NCBI GenBank assembly: GCA_046329815.1
Contig: JAXLTY010000003.1
Coordinates: 248,001 to 312,000, forward strand
Direction: 5' to 3'
DNA from: JADJSS01 sp046329815
Lineage (GTDB): Bacteria; Bacteroidota; Bacteroidia; Chitinophagales; JADIYW01
DNA: 64,000 nt
Position 1 is the stretch's first letter; the number at the start of each line of letters is the position of its first letter. Shown piece by piece: positions 8,727 through 17,598 of this stretch. A program made the position numbers and the translations under genes. The notes under the pieces are model-generated. The model saw only the letters and a list, made by a program, of their open reading frames with translations. It was not told the DNA's origin and did no database searches.

Positions 8727-8814
8727 CGCTTCGATAAACTCAGGATGACAACGGCGAGGTGAGATTGCTTCGTGCCTCGCAATGACGTGACGCTTCGATA
8801 AACTCAGCATGACA
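8724..8814. repeat. Dispersed repeat pair plus inner inverted repeat
   Basis: Two direct copies of a 27-bp unit (TGACGCTTCGATAAACTCAG-G/C-ATGACA) at 8724-8750 and 8788-8814 differ by one base. Between them is an ATTGCTTCG...CTCGCAATGAC unit (about 8763-8786). Both words are well-known short repeats scattered in Bacteroidota and other genomes; read as protein they give spurious MLSLSKR- and IARHEAIS-type peptides. They fill the gap between the esterase and exbD stop codons. Confidence 0.8.
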
Positions 8815-8817
8815 AAC

Positions 8818-9213
8818 TTATTTTTTATCAATACTCATCACCATCTTAATCTTCATGTGTGCTCCGATAGACATCACATCAACCAAGTCTTGAACAGTCA
8901 ATGTTTGTGCTATTCTAAGTACTACAGTAGGATCAGGATTGTTTGCTAATGCAGCAGTCAATGCATTTTCCAAACCTTCTAATGGAATTTGTGTAGTATT
9001 AATAAAATATTCTTTATTCTCATTGATAGACAATGTTAATGGTTGTTTAGCAGGTTTTTCAGTACTGTTCGCTTTTGGCAACATTAGTTTGATCACGTTG
9101 GTATTTGCCATCGTCGAAATAATCAAAAAGAACAACATCAAAAAGAACATAATATCATTCATCGACGCCATGGCATCTTCATCGTGAAACGGTCTTCTTC
9201 TTTTTATATTCAT
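8818..9213 (-). CDS. exbD: ExbD/TolR-family biopolymer transport protein
   Basis: 131 residues. A basic cytoplasmic N-terminus (MNIKRRRPFHDEDAMASMND) is followed by one transmembrane helix (IMFFLMLFFLIISTMA) and a periplasmic ExbD domain (VIKLMLPKA ... PLTLSINENKEYFIN). The conserved Asp near the helix start (MNDIMFF) is the proton-path residue of the family. Together with the upstream ExbB/TolQ homologue it should form a proton-driven motor powering an outer-membrane process. Follows exbB after about 45 bp that contain a repeat-like stretch. Confidence 0.88.
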   Translation of the reverse strand: MNIKRRRPFHDEDAMASMNDIMFFLMLFFLIISTMANTNVIKLMLPKANSTEKPAKQPLTLSINENKEYFINTTQIPLEGLENALTAALANNPDPTVVLRIAQTLTVQDLVDVMSIGAHMKIKMVMSIDKK

Positions 9214-9221
9214 GTTTTATT

Positions 9222-9252
9222 AGTTATGAGTGAACAGTGAATAGTTGTGAGC
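9222..9252. repeat. Degenerate AT-rich word repeat in exbB-exbD spacer
   Basis: The spacer holds TTAGTTATGAGTGAACAGTG and continues AATAGTTGTGAG, a run of related GAGTGA/AGTGAA/GTTGTGAG words. Similar stretches occur at about 26560, 40551 and 63344. Confidence 0.4.
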
Positions 9253-9258
9253 AAAAAA

Positions 9259-9978
9259 TTACTTAACCGGTTTTTGAATTCCTTTTACAAACTCGAAAAT
9301 TTGTTTTTGCAAACGCATGGAATAATTATCAATTTTAGTCAATAATAAATGAAAACCCATGAATGCAATAACACCAACGATCAAACCTGTTCCTGACGTA
9401 ATCATTTTTTGATATAAACCTGCAGCAATAGTGTCGATAGAAATATTTCCGCCTGATGCTGCGATGTTATAAAATATTTTAATTACACCTAAAATCGTAC
9501 CGATGAAACCTAAACGCGGTGCAATACCTGAAATCAAACTAATATAGCTGCTGCGTTTTTCCATTTCATTAATTTCAATATTCGATTGAATATCCAATGC
9601 CTTTTCGATATGATCGATCGGTTTTCCTAATTGTCCAACACCAGCTTGCAACACATTACCTAAAGCAGATTTATCCGCCAAACACAACGCATCAGCGCCT
9701 TGAATATTTCCTGCATATAATTTATCCAACACATCGCGCACTAAATTTTCATTGATATGCGAACGTTTGTTGTAAAATAAGAATCGTTCTACGATAAAGA
9801 ACAACGCAACTGCCAAACAAACCATTAACGGAATCATCATGAAACCACCTTTAAACAACATCGAAATCATTGACATTTCCTGCGTAGCCGCAGCCGTTGC
9901 ACCAGACAAAGCAGTCGTGTCTGCCGCTGCTGCAGTCATTGGTGTTGCTGCCTGTAAAATAAATCCAATCATGCTCAT
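9259..9978 (-). CDS. exbB: MotA/TolQ/ExbB-family proton channel
   Basis: 239 residues. An N-terminal Ala/Thr-rich segment precedes the first membrane helix (FMMIPLMVCLAVALFFIVERF). Two further helices follow in the conserved TolQ region (SLISGIAPRLGFIGTILGVI and GLIVGVIAFMGFHLLLTKI). The LGFIGTI motif is the channel core. Pairs with the downstream ExbD protein in one operon. The powered partner (TonB-like or other) is not in the window. Confidence 0.88.
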   Translation of the reverse strand: MSMIGFILQAATPMTAAAADTTALSGATAAATQEMSMISMLFKGGFMMIPLMVCLAVALFFIVERFLFYNKRSHINENLVRDVLDKLYAGNIQGADALCLADKSALGNVLQAGVGQLGKPIDHIEKALDIQSNIEINEMEKRSSYISLISGIAPRLGFIGTILGVIKIFYNIAASGGNISIDTIAAGLYQKMITSGTGLIVGVIAFMGFHLLLTKIDNYSMRLQKQIFEFVKGIQKPVK

Positions 9979-10085
9979 AAAAATTTTAACGAAATTACGA
10001 ATTTAACAATACTGTCAACTTTAAAACTATTATTTTATTGTGGATAAGTACAAATAATGTTCCATTTTAACTAATTTTAAGTTCC

Positions 10086-11441
10086 ATGAAAAACTTCATT
10101 CAGAAAAATACAGCCATTCATTCAAAACAATTTATTCTTACGTTAATCTTCATTTTATTTTTTACTATTGAAAATATTCATGCGCAAACCACGGTGATGC
10201 CGGAATATGATTTAAATAAAAATATTCCCGGTGCTGTATATAAATTTTCTTTTGTACATATGAGTGATATTCATATCGGCGAAGGTTTTGGTGATTACGG
10301 ATCACCCGGTTTTTTTAATGATGAAATACCTGCCATAGATACGAGCAAACCGGCAAGAGCATTGCGCGAAGCGGTCAAATGGATCAATGCGCATGAACAA
10401 GACAAGAACATCAAATTTGCAGTCATATCAGGCGATTTGACAGGCAGTGCGGAAAAATCAGAGTTTACGATGGTCAAAAAGATCATGAGTGAATTGCATG
10501 TGCCATATGTTCCTGTTATCGGCAATCACGATGCCTGGCCATATGTACGTTATCAAAATGAAGCACCAACTGCTTGTGGTGATTCTATTATTAACGAAGT
10601 TTTTGACAGTGTTTATACAGCCAATAAAACATTTTTTACTAATTGGAATGATGGAACAAGATTGACGCGTGTTTTCAATCCTGAATCGAATCATGAACAT
10701 TACCTAGGAAATTTTTCATTTGAGTACGATAATTTTATTTTCTACGCTTTAGACTTTAATCCAAGATACCATGTAAATAAGCCGGAGCCAGGCATTGGTC
10801 CTGAAGCGCAATTGATGGATTGGACAGGCGGCACTTATCAATGGCTTAAGCATGAACTGGCAACCAATCCGCGTAAAGCCAATAAAAATGTGTGTTTTAT
10901 TTCGCATCATCCTGCGACAGATAATGTCTTATTTATGTTATCCGGATTTGTGTTCGATGCAAATGAATACAAGAAACTGACCACCATGTTAGCACCTTAT
11001 AAAAATAATTTAGGAGTTTGGATGACTGGTCACATTCATATTGATTATGACTATCAGTTAGCATATAACAATACCGGCATCATGCAAGTACGAATGATGG
11101 CCGCAAATAAAGATTATGATTCAGCGCATTTTGAAATCATAAATGTGTATGAAATACCAACGGTTACAGGCATCCGACAGCAAACAGATAATAAAACAGT
11201 AAAATTATTTCCAAATCCGAATGATGGAAAATTTACGATCGCTGAAGAATTATTTTCACCTAATTCAGTGCTGAAGTTATATGATGTAATTGGCAATTTA
11301 ATTTATGAAAAAGAAATGCGTTTATTTGCAACATCCAATGAAACTTATCAGTTTGATTTTTCTTTTTTACCGAAAGGTTCTTATTTTATTAGTTTGACAG
11401 ACGATGATCATACATATTCGCAACGTATGATTGTACAATAA
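10086..11441 (+). CDS. Secreted metallophosphoesterase with T9SS domain
   Basis: 451 residues with a signal peptide ending near ENIHAQ. The calcineurin-like core shows FVHMSDIHIG, VISGDLTG, VIGNHDAWPY, CFISHHPATD and WMTGHIHID, which are the five metal-binding blocks of the family. The C-terminus carries a T9SS sorting domain starting at VKLFPNPNDGKFTI and ending in YSQRMIVQ. Likely an exported phosphodiesterase/phosphatase; whether it acts on lipids, nucleotides or sugar phosphates cannot be seen. Unlike the phosphatase at 1.6-3.2 kb it lacks a fibronectin-III-like N-terminal domain. Divergent from exbB. Confidence 0.86.
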   Translation: MKNFIQKNTAIHSKQFILTLIFILFFTIENIHAQTTVMPEYDLNKNIPGAVYKFSFVHMSDIHIGEGFGDYGSPGFFNDEIPAIDTSKPARALREAVKWINAHEQDKNIKFAVISGDLTGSAEKSEFTMVKKIMSELHVPYVPVIGNHDAWPYVRYQNEAPTACGDSIINEVFDSVYTANKTFFTNWNDGTRLTRVFNPESNHEHYLGNFSFEYDNFIFYALDFNPRYHVNKPEPGIGPEAQLMDWTGGTYQWLKHELATNPRKANKNVCFISHHPATDNVLFMLSGFVFDANEYKKLTTMLAPYKNNLGVWMTGHIHIDYDYQLAYNNTGIMQVRMMAANKDYDSAHFEIINVYEIPTVTGIRQQTDNKTVKLFPNPNDGKFTIAEELFSPNSVLKLYDVIGNLIYEKEMRLFATSNETYQFDFSFLPKGSYFISLTDDDHTYSQRMIVQ

Positions 11442-11464
11442 AAAAGACAGTATAAAAACTGTCT
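11440..11464 (-). terminator. Terminator of the tRNA-Leu transcript
   Basis: AGACAGT/ACTGTCT 7-bp stem at 11445-11464 with a 6-nt loop; on the minus strand it is followed by five Ts. It lies just past the 3' end of the tRNA. Confidence 0.55.
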
Positions 11465-11474
11465 GTAAATAAAG

Positions 11475-11561
11475 TGGTGCCCAAAACAGGATTCGAACCT
11501 GCACAACCTTACGGTCACTACCACCTCAAAGTAGCATGTCTACCAATTTCATCATCTGGGC
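11475..11561 (-). tRNA. tRNA-Leu (anticodon GAG)
   Basis: An 87-nt cloverleaf on the minus strand. Acceptor GCCCAGA pairs with TTTGGGC; the D-arm contains AAATTGGTAGA; anticodon stem CTACT/GGTAG closes loop TTGAGGT, giving anticodon GAG. A long class II variable arm (GACC...GGT) and T-arm GCAGG-TTCGAAT-CCTGT follow. CCA is encoded. The anticodon and long variable arm both indicate leucine. Confidence 0.93.
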
Positions 11562-11629
11562 AATCTTAAAAAATCTGTAAGAACTTATTTTACAAAGGTA
11601 TATCAATTTATTGAATTGTAAAAACACAA

Positions 11630-11926
11630 CTAATACGTTGTAAAAATTATCATTATACCGACCAGTAATAAAATAATCAAACCGCCAAAAAATAAATAAT
11701 CAGCAAACTGTTCAAATTTTCTGTCATCATTTCTCAACGACAGATATGAAGAAAAAGTAGCCATGATAAATATTAATGTTGCTATGCCTAAAATTTCATC
11801 TGCATACGTTTTGATGCTATTATTCATTACTTTGAATAAAGCAATTACTGTAATGCAAACTCCGATCATCGTAGTGGAACCGGCAAAAACGTAGTGCGCT
11901 ATTTCTTTATTTGGTTTTTCATCCAT
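11630..11926 (-). CDS. Small membrane protein, unknown function
   Basis: 98 residues with three predicted membrane helices: one from STTMIGVCITVIALF, one from LGIATLIFIMATFSSYL and one from LFFGGLIILLLVGIMIIF. A charged loop (SLRNDDRKFEQFADY) joins the last two. No known domain recognised. It lies between the PerM-like transporter gene and tRNA-Leu on the same strand, with 18 bp to the transporter gene upstream, so it is probably co-transcribed with it. Confidence 0.65.
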   Translation of the reverse strand: MDEKPNKEIAHYVFAGSTTMIGVCITVIALFKVMNNSIKTYADEILGIATLIFIMATFSSYLSLRNDDRKFEQFADYLFFGGLIILLLVGIMIIFTTY

Positions 11927-11944
11927 AGATTAAAAATTTTTCGG

Positions 11945-12955
11945 TCATTTTTCTTCTGCAAATTCGTTGGTATAAATGCGTATCAATAATAGTAAATAAG
12001 AAACTAATAACGGACCGAATATCAATCCTAAAAAACCGAACAACGGCAGACCGACAATTACGCCAAACAATGTGATTAACGGATGAATATCTGCAAATGC
12101 TTTTAGTAAAATCAATCGCAGTAAATTATCTACATTTAAAATCACGACAATACTGTAAATAGCAAGAAACGCAGCATTGTGCGTATCATTTGTTGCATAT
12201 AAATAAGCAACTAACGGCACCCAAATGAGCGCTGAACCGACAAACGGAATAACAGAACACAGGCAAGTAATAAACCCCCAAAAAAACGGATCCTGTATGT
12301 TGAATATCCAATAACCGATTGCTGCGCAAAGACCTTGTGCTACTGCTAAAACCGGAATTCCGATAGAATATGATGTAACAATATCTTTGGTTTCCGCTGC
12401 TATCATCGACAAGTTCTTGTTTTTTAACGGAATGTATTTAGAAATAAGTGCTTCCATCTTCTCAGCATATTGCAACATGTAATACAGCATAAAATACAAA
12501 ATACCAATATTGGTAATCGCGTTAACGGCACTTCCTAAAAAATCAGGCAAAACAGAAGATACCAAACCAGGCAAATTACTTAAATTTTCCTTCGATAAAA
12601 TTTTAATTCCAAACCTGTCTGATATATTATCAATAATTTCTTTCAAACCTGAATACAATTCATTGGCATTATTGGAGAAATAGGAAAGTTTAGGAACTAT
12701 AAAAATGGTTGCCAGTACTAATGGAATCAATAAAATAACAGAATTCATCAGCATCAACAGCAGCACAACCGCTGTTCTGTTCCACTTTTTCTTAAAAATT
12801 AACTTAAATAACAATTTTCGGTTTAAAACGTACAAAGTGATAGCAGCTAAAATACCGGGAACAGTTGATTTCATTTGCCAGAATATGATAAAACTCAGCG
12901 CTGCTATCAAAACAAAAAATATGACCTGCCTGAAACGTTCATTAAAACTGTTCAT
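11945..12955 (-). CDS. AI-2E/PerM-family membrane transporter
   Basis: 336 residues, seven to eight hydrophobic helices, and the family arrangement: an N-terminal pair of helices, a periplasmic helical segment (about residues 80-140), then the conserved C-terminal core with GFITCLCSVIPFVGSALIW and PLITLFGVIVGLPLFGFLGL. The P-F-V-G and G-x-P-L-F-G-x-x-G motifs mark the AI-2E transporter (DUF20) family. Members have been linked to autoinducer export, Na+/H+ antiport or unknown traffic; no specific substrate can be assigned. Confidence 0.85.
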   Translation of the reverse strand: MNSFNERFRQVIFFVLIAALSFIIFWQMKSTVPGILAAITLYVLNRKLLFKLIFKKKWNRTAVVLLLMLMNSVILLIPLVLATIFIVPKLSYFSNNANELYSGLKEIIDNISDRFGIKILSKENLSNLPGLVSSVLPDFLGSAVNAITNIGILYFMLYYMLQYAEKMEALISKYIPLKNKNLSMIAAETKDIVTSYSIGIPVLAVAQGLCAAIGYWIFNIQDPFFWGFITCLCSVIPFVGSALIWVPLVAYLYATNDTHNAAFLAIYSIVVILNVDNLLRLILLKAFADIHPLITLFGVIVGLPLFGFLGLIFGPLLVSYLLLLIRIYTNEFAEEK

Positions 12956-13076
12956 AATAAAATAATACTTGGTTAGTTGTTGTAAGATAAATCAAAAAAA
13001 ATTAAAAATAGTTTCCTTTTTTGTCAAAAGTATTGAACTTTTAATGTTTAAATGATGTTAAACAGCTAAACATTAT

Positions 13077-13107
13077 TTGCAAATATGTTTTGTAATCTCT
13101 AATATTG
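13077..13107 (+). promoter_or_regulatory. Promoter upstream of the 97-residue protein
   Basis: TTG at 13077-13079 and TAATATTG at 13100-13107 (7 of 8 to TAnnTTTG) are exactly 20 bp apart. The GTG start at 13112 follows the box by 4 nt, implying a leaderless or near-leaderless message. Confidence 0.5.
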
Positions 13108-13111
13108 CAAC

Positions 13112-13405
13112 GTGAAGAAATTAACTGTATATATACTTTTATTGTTGGTGATGGTGACAACCATCGTACCAAGTTATATGTATAGTACTGATGATGATTC
13201 TATCGAACTGACAGAAAAAGAAAAAAGTGAAAAAGAAGCGGAGCTGGATTTTAAATTAAAATTCATTCCTTTTACACTCGTACATTCTGCTAACGAATCT
13301 ATAGCTTATTCAAGTCTGCAAGATACTAAATTTGCCTTATTTGCTCATTTCCCAGATGACGAAGACCACTCTTCCACTCTTGATTTTCCACCGGAATTCG
13401 CATAA
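13112..13405 (+). CDS. Small exported or membrane-anchored acidic protein upstream of sulP
   Basis: 97 residues from a GTG start; no in-frame ATG precedes the hydrophobic N-terminus (KKLTVYILLLLVMVTTIVPS), which looks like a signal peptide or anchor. The rest is acidic (DDDSIELTEKEKSEKEAELD) and ends HFPDDEDHSSTLDFPPEFA. Not recognised. It lies about 100 bp upstream of the SulP gene on the same strand and may be co-transcribed with it. A role with the transporter is only a guess from position. Confidence 0.5.
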   Translation: MKKLTVYILLLLVMVTTIVPSYMYSTDDDSIELTEKEKSEKEAELDFKLKFIPFTLVHSANESIAYSSLQDTKFALFAHFPDDEDHSSTLDFPPEFA

Positions 13406-13504
13406 TTAGAATTTATTTTTTTCAATGATGCTCAGCATCAACTTGTTTGTTTATTCAACAAACACATTTCATTCATTACACACATTTATTAAAGAGAATT
13501 TTTT

Positions 13505-15079
13505 ATGAAAAACTATTTTTCTACATTGAAAAATGATTTACCAGCCGGCGTTGTTGTATTTCTGGTTGCTGTACCATTATGCTTAGGTATTTCATTAGCA
13601 TCAGGCGCACCGTTTTTTTCCGGTATGATTGCCGGTATCGTTGGCGGTATCGTTATCGGTATGATTAGCAACTCACAACTTAGTGTGAGTGGCCCGGCTG
13701 CTGGTTTAACTGCAATCGTTGTATCTGCAATTGCACAATTAGGCAATTTTCAAACGTTTTTATTAGCAGTTGTTATTGCAGGAATTCTGCAAATTATTTT
13801 ATCTGTTCTAAGAGCCGGAACTATCAGTAATTACTTTCCATCCAACGTAATTAAAGGCATGCTTACAGCAATTGGAATCATTATTATTATGAAACAAATT
13901 CCTCACGCATTTGGCTATGATAAAGACACAGAAGGCGATTTTTATTTTTTACAGGCAGATGGTGACAATACTTTTTCTGCATTGTTGCATCCTATTACAC
14001 ATATTGATTTAGGTGCTACATTAATTACCATTATTTCCATTTTTATTTTAGTTATCTGGGAAAAACCATTCATCAAAAACAGAATAAAATATATACCTGG
14101 TGGCTTAGTTGCTGTAATTACAGCAGTAGCATTAAACTCTTTGTTTACAAGTTCAGTTCCGTTGCTGGCATTATCCGGCGAGCATTTAGTAAATGTTCCT
14201 GTAGCAAATGGCTTTCAGGGTTTTTTAAATTTATTTACATTTCCTGATTTTTCACAAATTACCAATCCGCAAGTATATATTGCAGCATTTACTATAGCAA
14301 TCGTTGCTTCTGTTGAAACTTTACTAAGTATTGAAGCGATCGACAAGTTAGATTCGCTTAGACGCACAACATCTACTAACAGAGAATTATTAGCACAAGG
14401 CGTTGGTAACATCACTTCCGGTTTGATTGGCGGCTTACCTGTAACCAGCGTAATTGTCAGAAGCTCAGCAAATGCAAACGCGAATGCACGCAGTAAAATA
14501 TCTACCATGTTTCATGGTTTTTTGATACTGATCTGCGTATTATTTATTCCTACCGTTTTAAACAAAATTCCATTAGCTGCCTTAGCTGCAATTCTATTGG
14601 TAACCGGCTATAAGCTATGTAACATTGGCATTTTCAAAGACATGTTTAAAAAAAATAAATTCCAATACATACCATTTATCGTGACAGTTGTTGCTGTTGT
14701 TTTCACCGATTTATTAAAAGGTGTAGGTATAGGTTTAATAGTAAGTGTGTTTTTTATTTTAAGAGGAAATCTTAAAAACGGATACTACTTTCACAAAGGC
14801 ACTTACCACAAAGGCGATGTGATACAAATTCGCTTATCTGAAGAAGTATCATTCTTAAACAAAGCAAGCATCAAACAAACACTCGATCATCTTCCCGAAA
14901 ATTCAAAAGTAATTATTGATGCATCAGGCACCGCATACATAGATTACGACGTATTAGAATTAATACGTGAATTCAAAGAAATAAAAGCACCGCAAAAAAA
15001 TATAGATTTTGTTACGGCTGGCTTCAAAGAAGTTTATAATGTAGATAATACCGTACATGTACAATCTGTACATGCTTAA
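13505..15079 (+). CDS. SulP-family anion transporter, probable bicarbonate transporter
   Basis: 524 residues. The N-terminus has the SulP signature (LKNDLPAGVVVFLVAVPLCLGISLASGAP) with the conserved PLCLGISLASG half-helix, then about 12 membrane segments including the MISNSQLSVSGPAAGLTA substrate-binding region. A C-terminal STAS domain (about residues 430-524) contains the usual VIIDASGTAYIDYDVL loop. The beta-carbonic anhydrase gene follows after about 40 bp; SulP-carbonic anhydrase pairs are known from many bacteria and point to bicarbonate uptake rather than sulfate. Substrate remains inferred. Confidence 0.9.
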   Translation: MKNYFSTLKNDLPAGVVVFLVAVPLCLGISLASGAPFFSGMIAGIVGGIVIGMISNSQLSVSGPAAGLTAIVVSAIAQLGNFQTFLLAVVIAGILQIILSVLRAGTISNYFPSNVIKGMLTAIGIIIIMKQIPHAFGYDKDTEGDFYFLQADGDNTFSALLHPITHIDLGATLITIISIFILVIWEKPFIKNRIKYIPGGLVAVITAVALNSLFTSSVPLLALSGEHLVNVPVANGFQGFLNLFTFPDFSQITNPQVYIAAFTIAIVASVETLLSIEAIDKLDSLRRTTSTNRELLAQGVGNITSGLIGGLPVTSVIVRSSANANANARSKISTMFHGFLILICVLFIPTVLNKIPLAALAAILLVTGYKLCNIGIFKDMFKKNKFQYIPFIVTVVAVVFTDLLKGVGIGLIVSVFFILRGNLKNGYYFHKGTYHKGDVIQIRLSEEVSFLNKASIKQTLDHLPENSKVIIDASGTAYIDYDVLELIREFKEIKAPQKNIDFVTAGFKEVYNVDNTVHVQSVHA

Positions 15080-15120
15080 ATATAAATAATAATTCATAAA
15101 CAATAAAAAGTTAAAATATC

Positions 15121-15798
15121 ATGAGAAGTATAAGTAAAGAGATGCAAGCAAGTATTACTCCAAAAGATGCATTAAAAATTTTACAAGATGGCAACAAACG
15201 TTTCATCAACAACCTTAAAACACATCGTAATTTACTGGAACAAGTAAATGAAACAAGCGATGGACAATGGCCATTTGCAACTGTACTTAGTTGTATCGAC
15301 TCGCGTACATCAGCCGAATTAATCTTTGACCAAGGATTAGGTGATATTTTCAGTATTCGCATCGCCGGAAATATAGTAAACACAGATATTATCGGAAGTA
15401 TGGAATTTGCCTGTAAAGTTGCCGGTTCAAAATTAATTATAGTGCTTGGTCATACTAAATGTGGTGCTGTTAAAGGTGCTTGCGATCATGTGGAAATGGG
15501 TAATCTTACCGAGTTGTTATCAAAAATACAACCGGCTGTTTATGAAGAAAAAGAAATAACAGATGCGAAATTACGAAACGCAAGTAACAGCACTTTTGTA
15601 GAGAATGTCTCTAGCATTAATGTCAAACGTTCAGTAAAATCTATCATTGAACGCAGTTCCATACTAGAACAAATGCTAAACAACGGAGAAATTGGAATCA
15701 TCGGTGCTATGTACAACATCGAAACCGGGCAGGTTGATTTTTACGAAGACACAAAAATAATTAATACCAAAGAAACACAAGCTGCAGTTGCTTGTTAA
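15121..15798 (+). CDS. Beta-carbonic anhydrase
   Basis: 225 residues. Interconverts CO2 and bicarbonate with a Zn2+ held by two Cys and one His. The motifs are present: SCIDSRTSAELIFDQGLGD (Cys-x-Asp-x-Arg) and LGHTKCGAVKGAC (His-x2-Cys), with RIAGNIVN between. No signal peptide, so it is cytoplasmic. Paired with the upstream SulP gene; together they would balance internal bicarbonate and CO2. The transcript ends at a strong hairpin. Confidence 0.94.
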   Translation: MRSISKEMQASITPKDALKILQDGNKRFINNLKTHRNLLEQVNETSDGQWPFATVLSCIDSRTSAELIFDQGLGDIFSIRIAGNIVNTDIIGSMEFACKVAGSKLIIVLGHTKCGAVKGACDHVEMGNLTELLSKIQPAVYEEKEITDAKLRNASNSTFVENVSSINVKRSVKSIIERSSILEQMLNNGEIGIIGAMYNIETGQVDFYEDTKIINTKETQAAVAC

Positions 15799-15824
15799 TA
15801 GTTCTTTTTTCTTTAGTGTGTGTA

Positions 15825-15854
15825 GAGCAACCAAATCAGTTGATTTGGTTGCTC
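15825..15854 (+). terminator. Intrinsic terminator after carbonic anhydrase
   Basis: Perfect 14-bp inverted repeat GAGCAACCAAATCA/TGATTTGGTTGCTC with a 2-nt centre, followed by GTTTATTT. It separates the bicarbonate pair from the type I secretion genes. Confidence 0.8.
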
Positions 15855-15889
15855 GTTTATTTCCTATGACCATATAACATCTATTCTCT

Positions 15890-17593
15890 ATGGACAATTC
15901 ATATTTAAGCATACGAAAAACTATTTATAAAGTAATCAGACTGATTCACTTAGACAAAACGGAAGTGTTTAATATTTATATTATTGCTGTTTTGGCAGGA
16001 ATTATACAACTTACTTTACCATTAGGCATCCAATCCATTATTAGCTTTGTGCAGGCCGGCGATGTAAGCACATCATTGGTTTTACTAATAGCTTTGGTGG
16101 TTATTGGCGTTTTAGCAACCGGTTACATGATTGTGTTGCAGAAAAAAATCATTGAAAGAATACAACAAAAAATTTATGTTCGATACGCATACGAATTTAC
16201 AGATCAATTGCCAAAAATTGATATAAAAAGTGTACAATCATACTATTTGCCCGAATTAATTAACCGTTTCTTTGAAACAACATCATTGCAAAAAAGTATT
16301 TCTAAAATATTACTGGATATACCGACTGCTATGCTTCAAATTTTATTTGGTTTAATATTGTTATCTTTTTATCATCCGATATTTATTGCTTTTTCTGTTA
16401 CATTAGTAATTTTACTGGCATTTATTATACTTATCACATTTAGAAGAGCTATTCAGACCAGTCTGAATGAAAGCGATTATAAATATAAACTTGCCGCTTG
16501 GATCCAGGAATTGGCGCGCGTGCTTAAGTCATTTAAATATTCCAGAAATACCAACTATCATTTAGAAAAATCAGATAAACTGACGCAAGGTTATTTAATA
16601 TCAAGAACTGAACATTTCAATGTTTTGTTGTTTCAGTACTGGTCATTGATCATTTTTAAAGTATTAATTACATTCTTGATGTTGAGCATAGGTGCATATT
16701 TACTAATTCATCAGCAATTAACTATTGGACAATTCATTGCTTCTGAAATTGTAATTATTACTATTTTATCTTCTATTGAAAAAATGATTGGTTCTATTGA
16801 GAACGTTTATGATGCATTTACATCTGTTGAAAAATTAGCCAAGATAACAGAAAAACCAACAGAAAAACATGGTAAAATAACCTTTGAATTATCAAATGAA
16901 AGTAGCGTAATTTTTGAAACAAAAGATTTGTGTTTTTCATTTGATGATAAGTTAAATGTACTTAATAATCTAAAATTCGAAATCAACAAAAACGAAAGAA
17001 TATGCATTATGGGCGAAGATGGTGCAGGAAAGTCTGTGTTGTTAAAGTTACTAAGCGGTATTTTAATACCAAGTTCCGGTTCATTATTTGTACAAAATAT
17101 TCCTATACAAAATTATGAATTAGATTCCTTGCGCGATAAAATTGGACTGCTAACAAACAAGCAAGATATATTTGAAGGCAATTTGTTAGACAATATTACT
17201 ATGGGTCATAATATTCCAGTACAGCATATTTATACTATCGCTGAGCAAATTGGCTTGCTTTCATTTCTGCAACAATTACCTAACGGCTTAGAAACATCCG
17301 TACAACCATTTGGAAACCAACTTTCAACAAGCGCTATAGAAAAAATCATTTTATTGCGTCTGTTAGTGCATGACTATAGTATTTTATTAATGGATGAGCC
17401 ATGGATTCGGTCTGAAATCGCTTTCAAAAAAAATATAATTAATTACCTGCTAAACTTAAAAAATAAAACAATTATTGTAGTCTCTAATGACTTAAGCTTT
17501 GCTGCGGAATGTGATAAAATTATATATCTGAACAAAAATGGCCAAATAGATTTCATTGGCAGTTGGAATTCATATGAAAAATTAAAAAAATAA
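15890..17593 (+). CDS. Type I secretion ABC transporter (fused membrane and ATPase domains)
   Basis: 567 residues. Residues 1-310 form a six-helix ABC exporter membrane domain; there is no N-terminal C39 peptidase domain. The ATPase part begins near residue 340. Walker A is GEDGAGKS (residues 375-382) and Walker B ends ILLMDEPW. The signature region reads LSTSAIEKI instead of LSGGQ, and the switch histidine position reads VVSNDLSF (Asn near residue 533). I recall the LSxSxxxKI variant from related Bacteroidota exporters, so it may be a family trait. HlyD- and TolC-like genes follow at once, so this is the inner-membrane engine of a type I secretion or efflux system. No cargo gene is adjacent. 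Confidence 0.85.
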   Translation: MDNSYLSIRKTIYKVIRLIHLDKTEVFNIYIIAVLAGIIQLTLPLGIQSIISFVQAGDVSTSLVLLIALVVIGVLATGYMIVLQKKIIERIQQKIYVRYAYEFTDQLPKIDIKSVQSYYLPELINRFFETTSLQKSISKILLDIPTAMLQILFGLILLSFYHPIFIAFSVTLVILLAFIILITFRRAIQTSLNESDYKYKLAAWIQELARVLKSFKYSRNTNYHLEKSDKLTQGYLISRTEHFNVLLFQYWSLIIFKVLITFLMLSIGAYLLIHQQLTIGQFIASEIVIITILSSIEKMIGSIENVYDAFTSVEKLAKITEKPTEKHGKITFELSNESSVIFETKDLCFSFDDKLNVLNNLKFEINKNERICIMGEDGAGKSVLLKLLSGILIPSSGSLFVQNIPIQNYELDSLRDKIGLLTNKQDIFEGNLLDNITMGHNIPVQHIYTIAEQIGLLSFLQQLPNGLETSVQPFGNQLSTSAIEKIILLRLLVHDYSILLMDEPWIRSEIAFKKNIINYLLNLKNKTIIVVSNDLSFAAECDKIIYLNKNGQIDFIGSWNSYEKLKK

Positions 17594-17598
17594 TTCTT

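Noticed and set aside
8634..8831. Minus-strand reading frame of 65 codons with MLSLSKR and IARHEAIS peptides
   Set aside because: It is the translation of the dispersed repeat cluster at 8724-8814 and overlaps the end of the esterase gene; known type of spurious protein.
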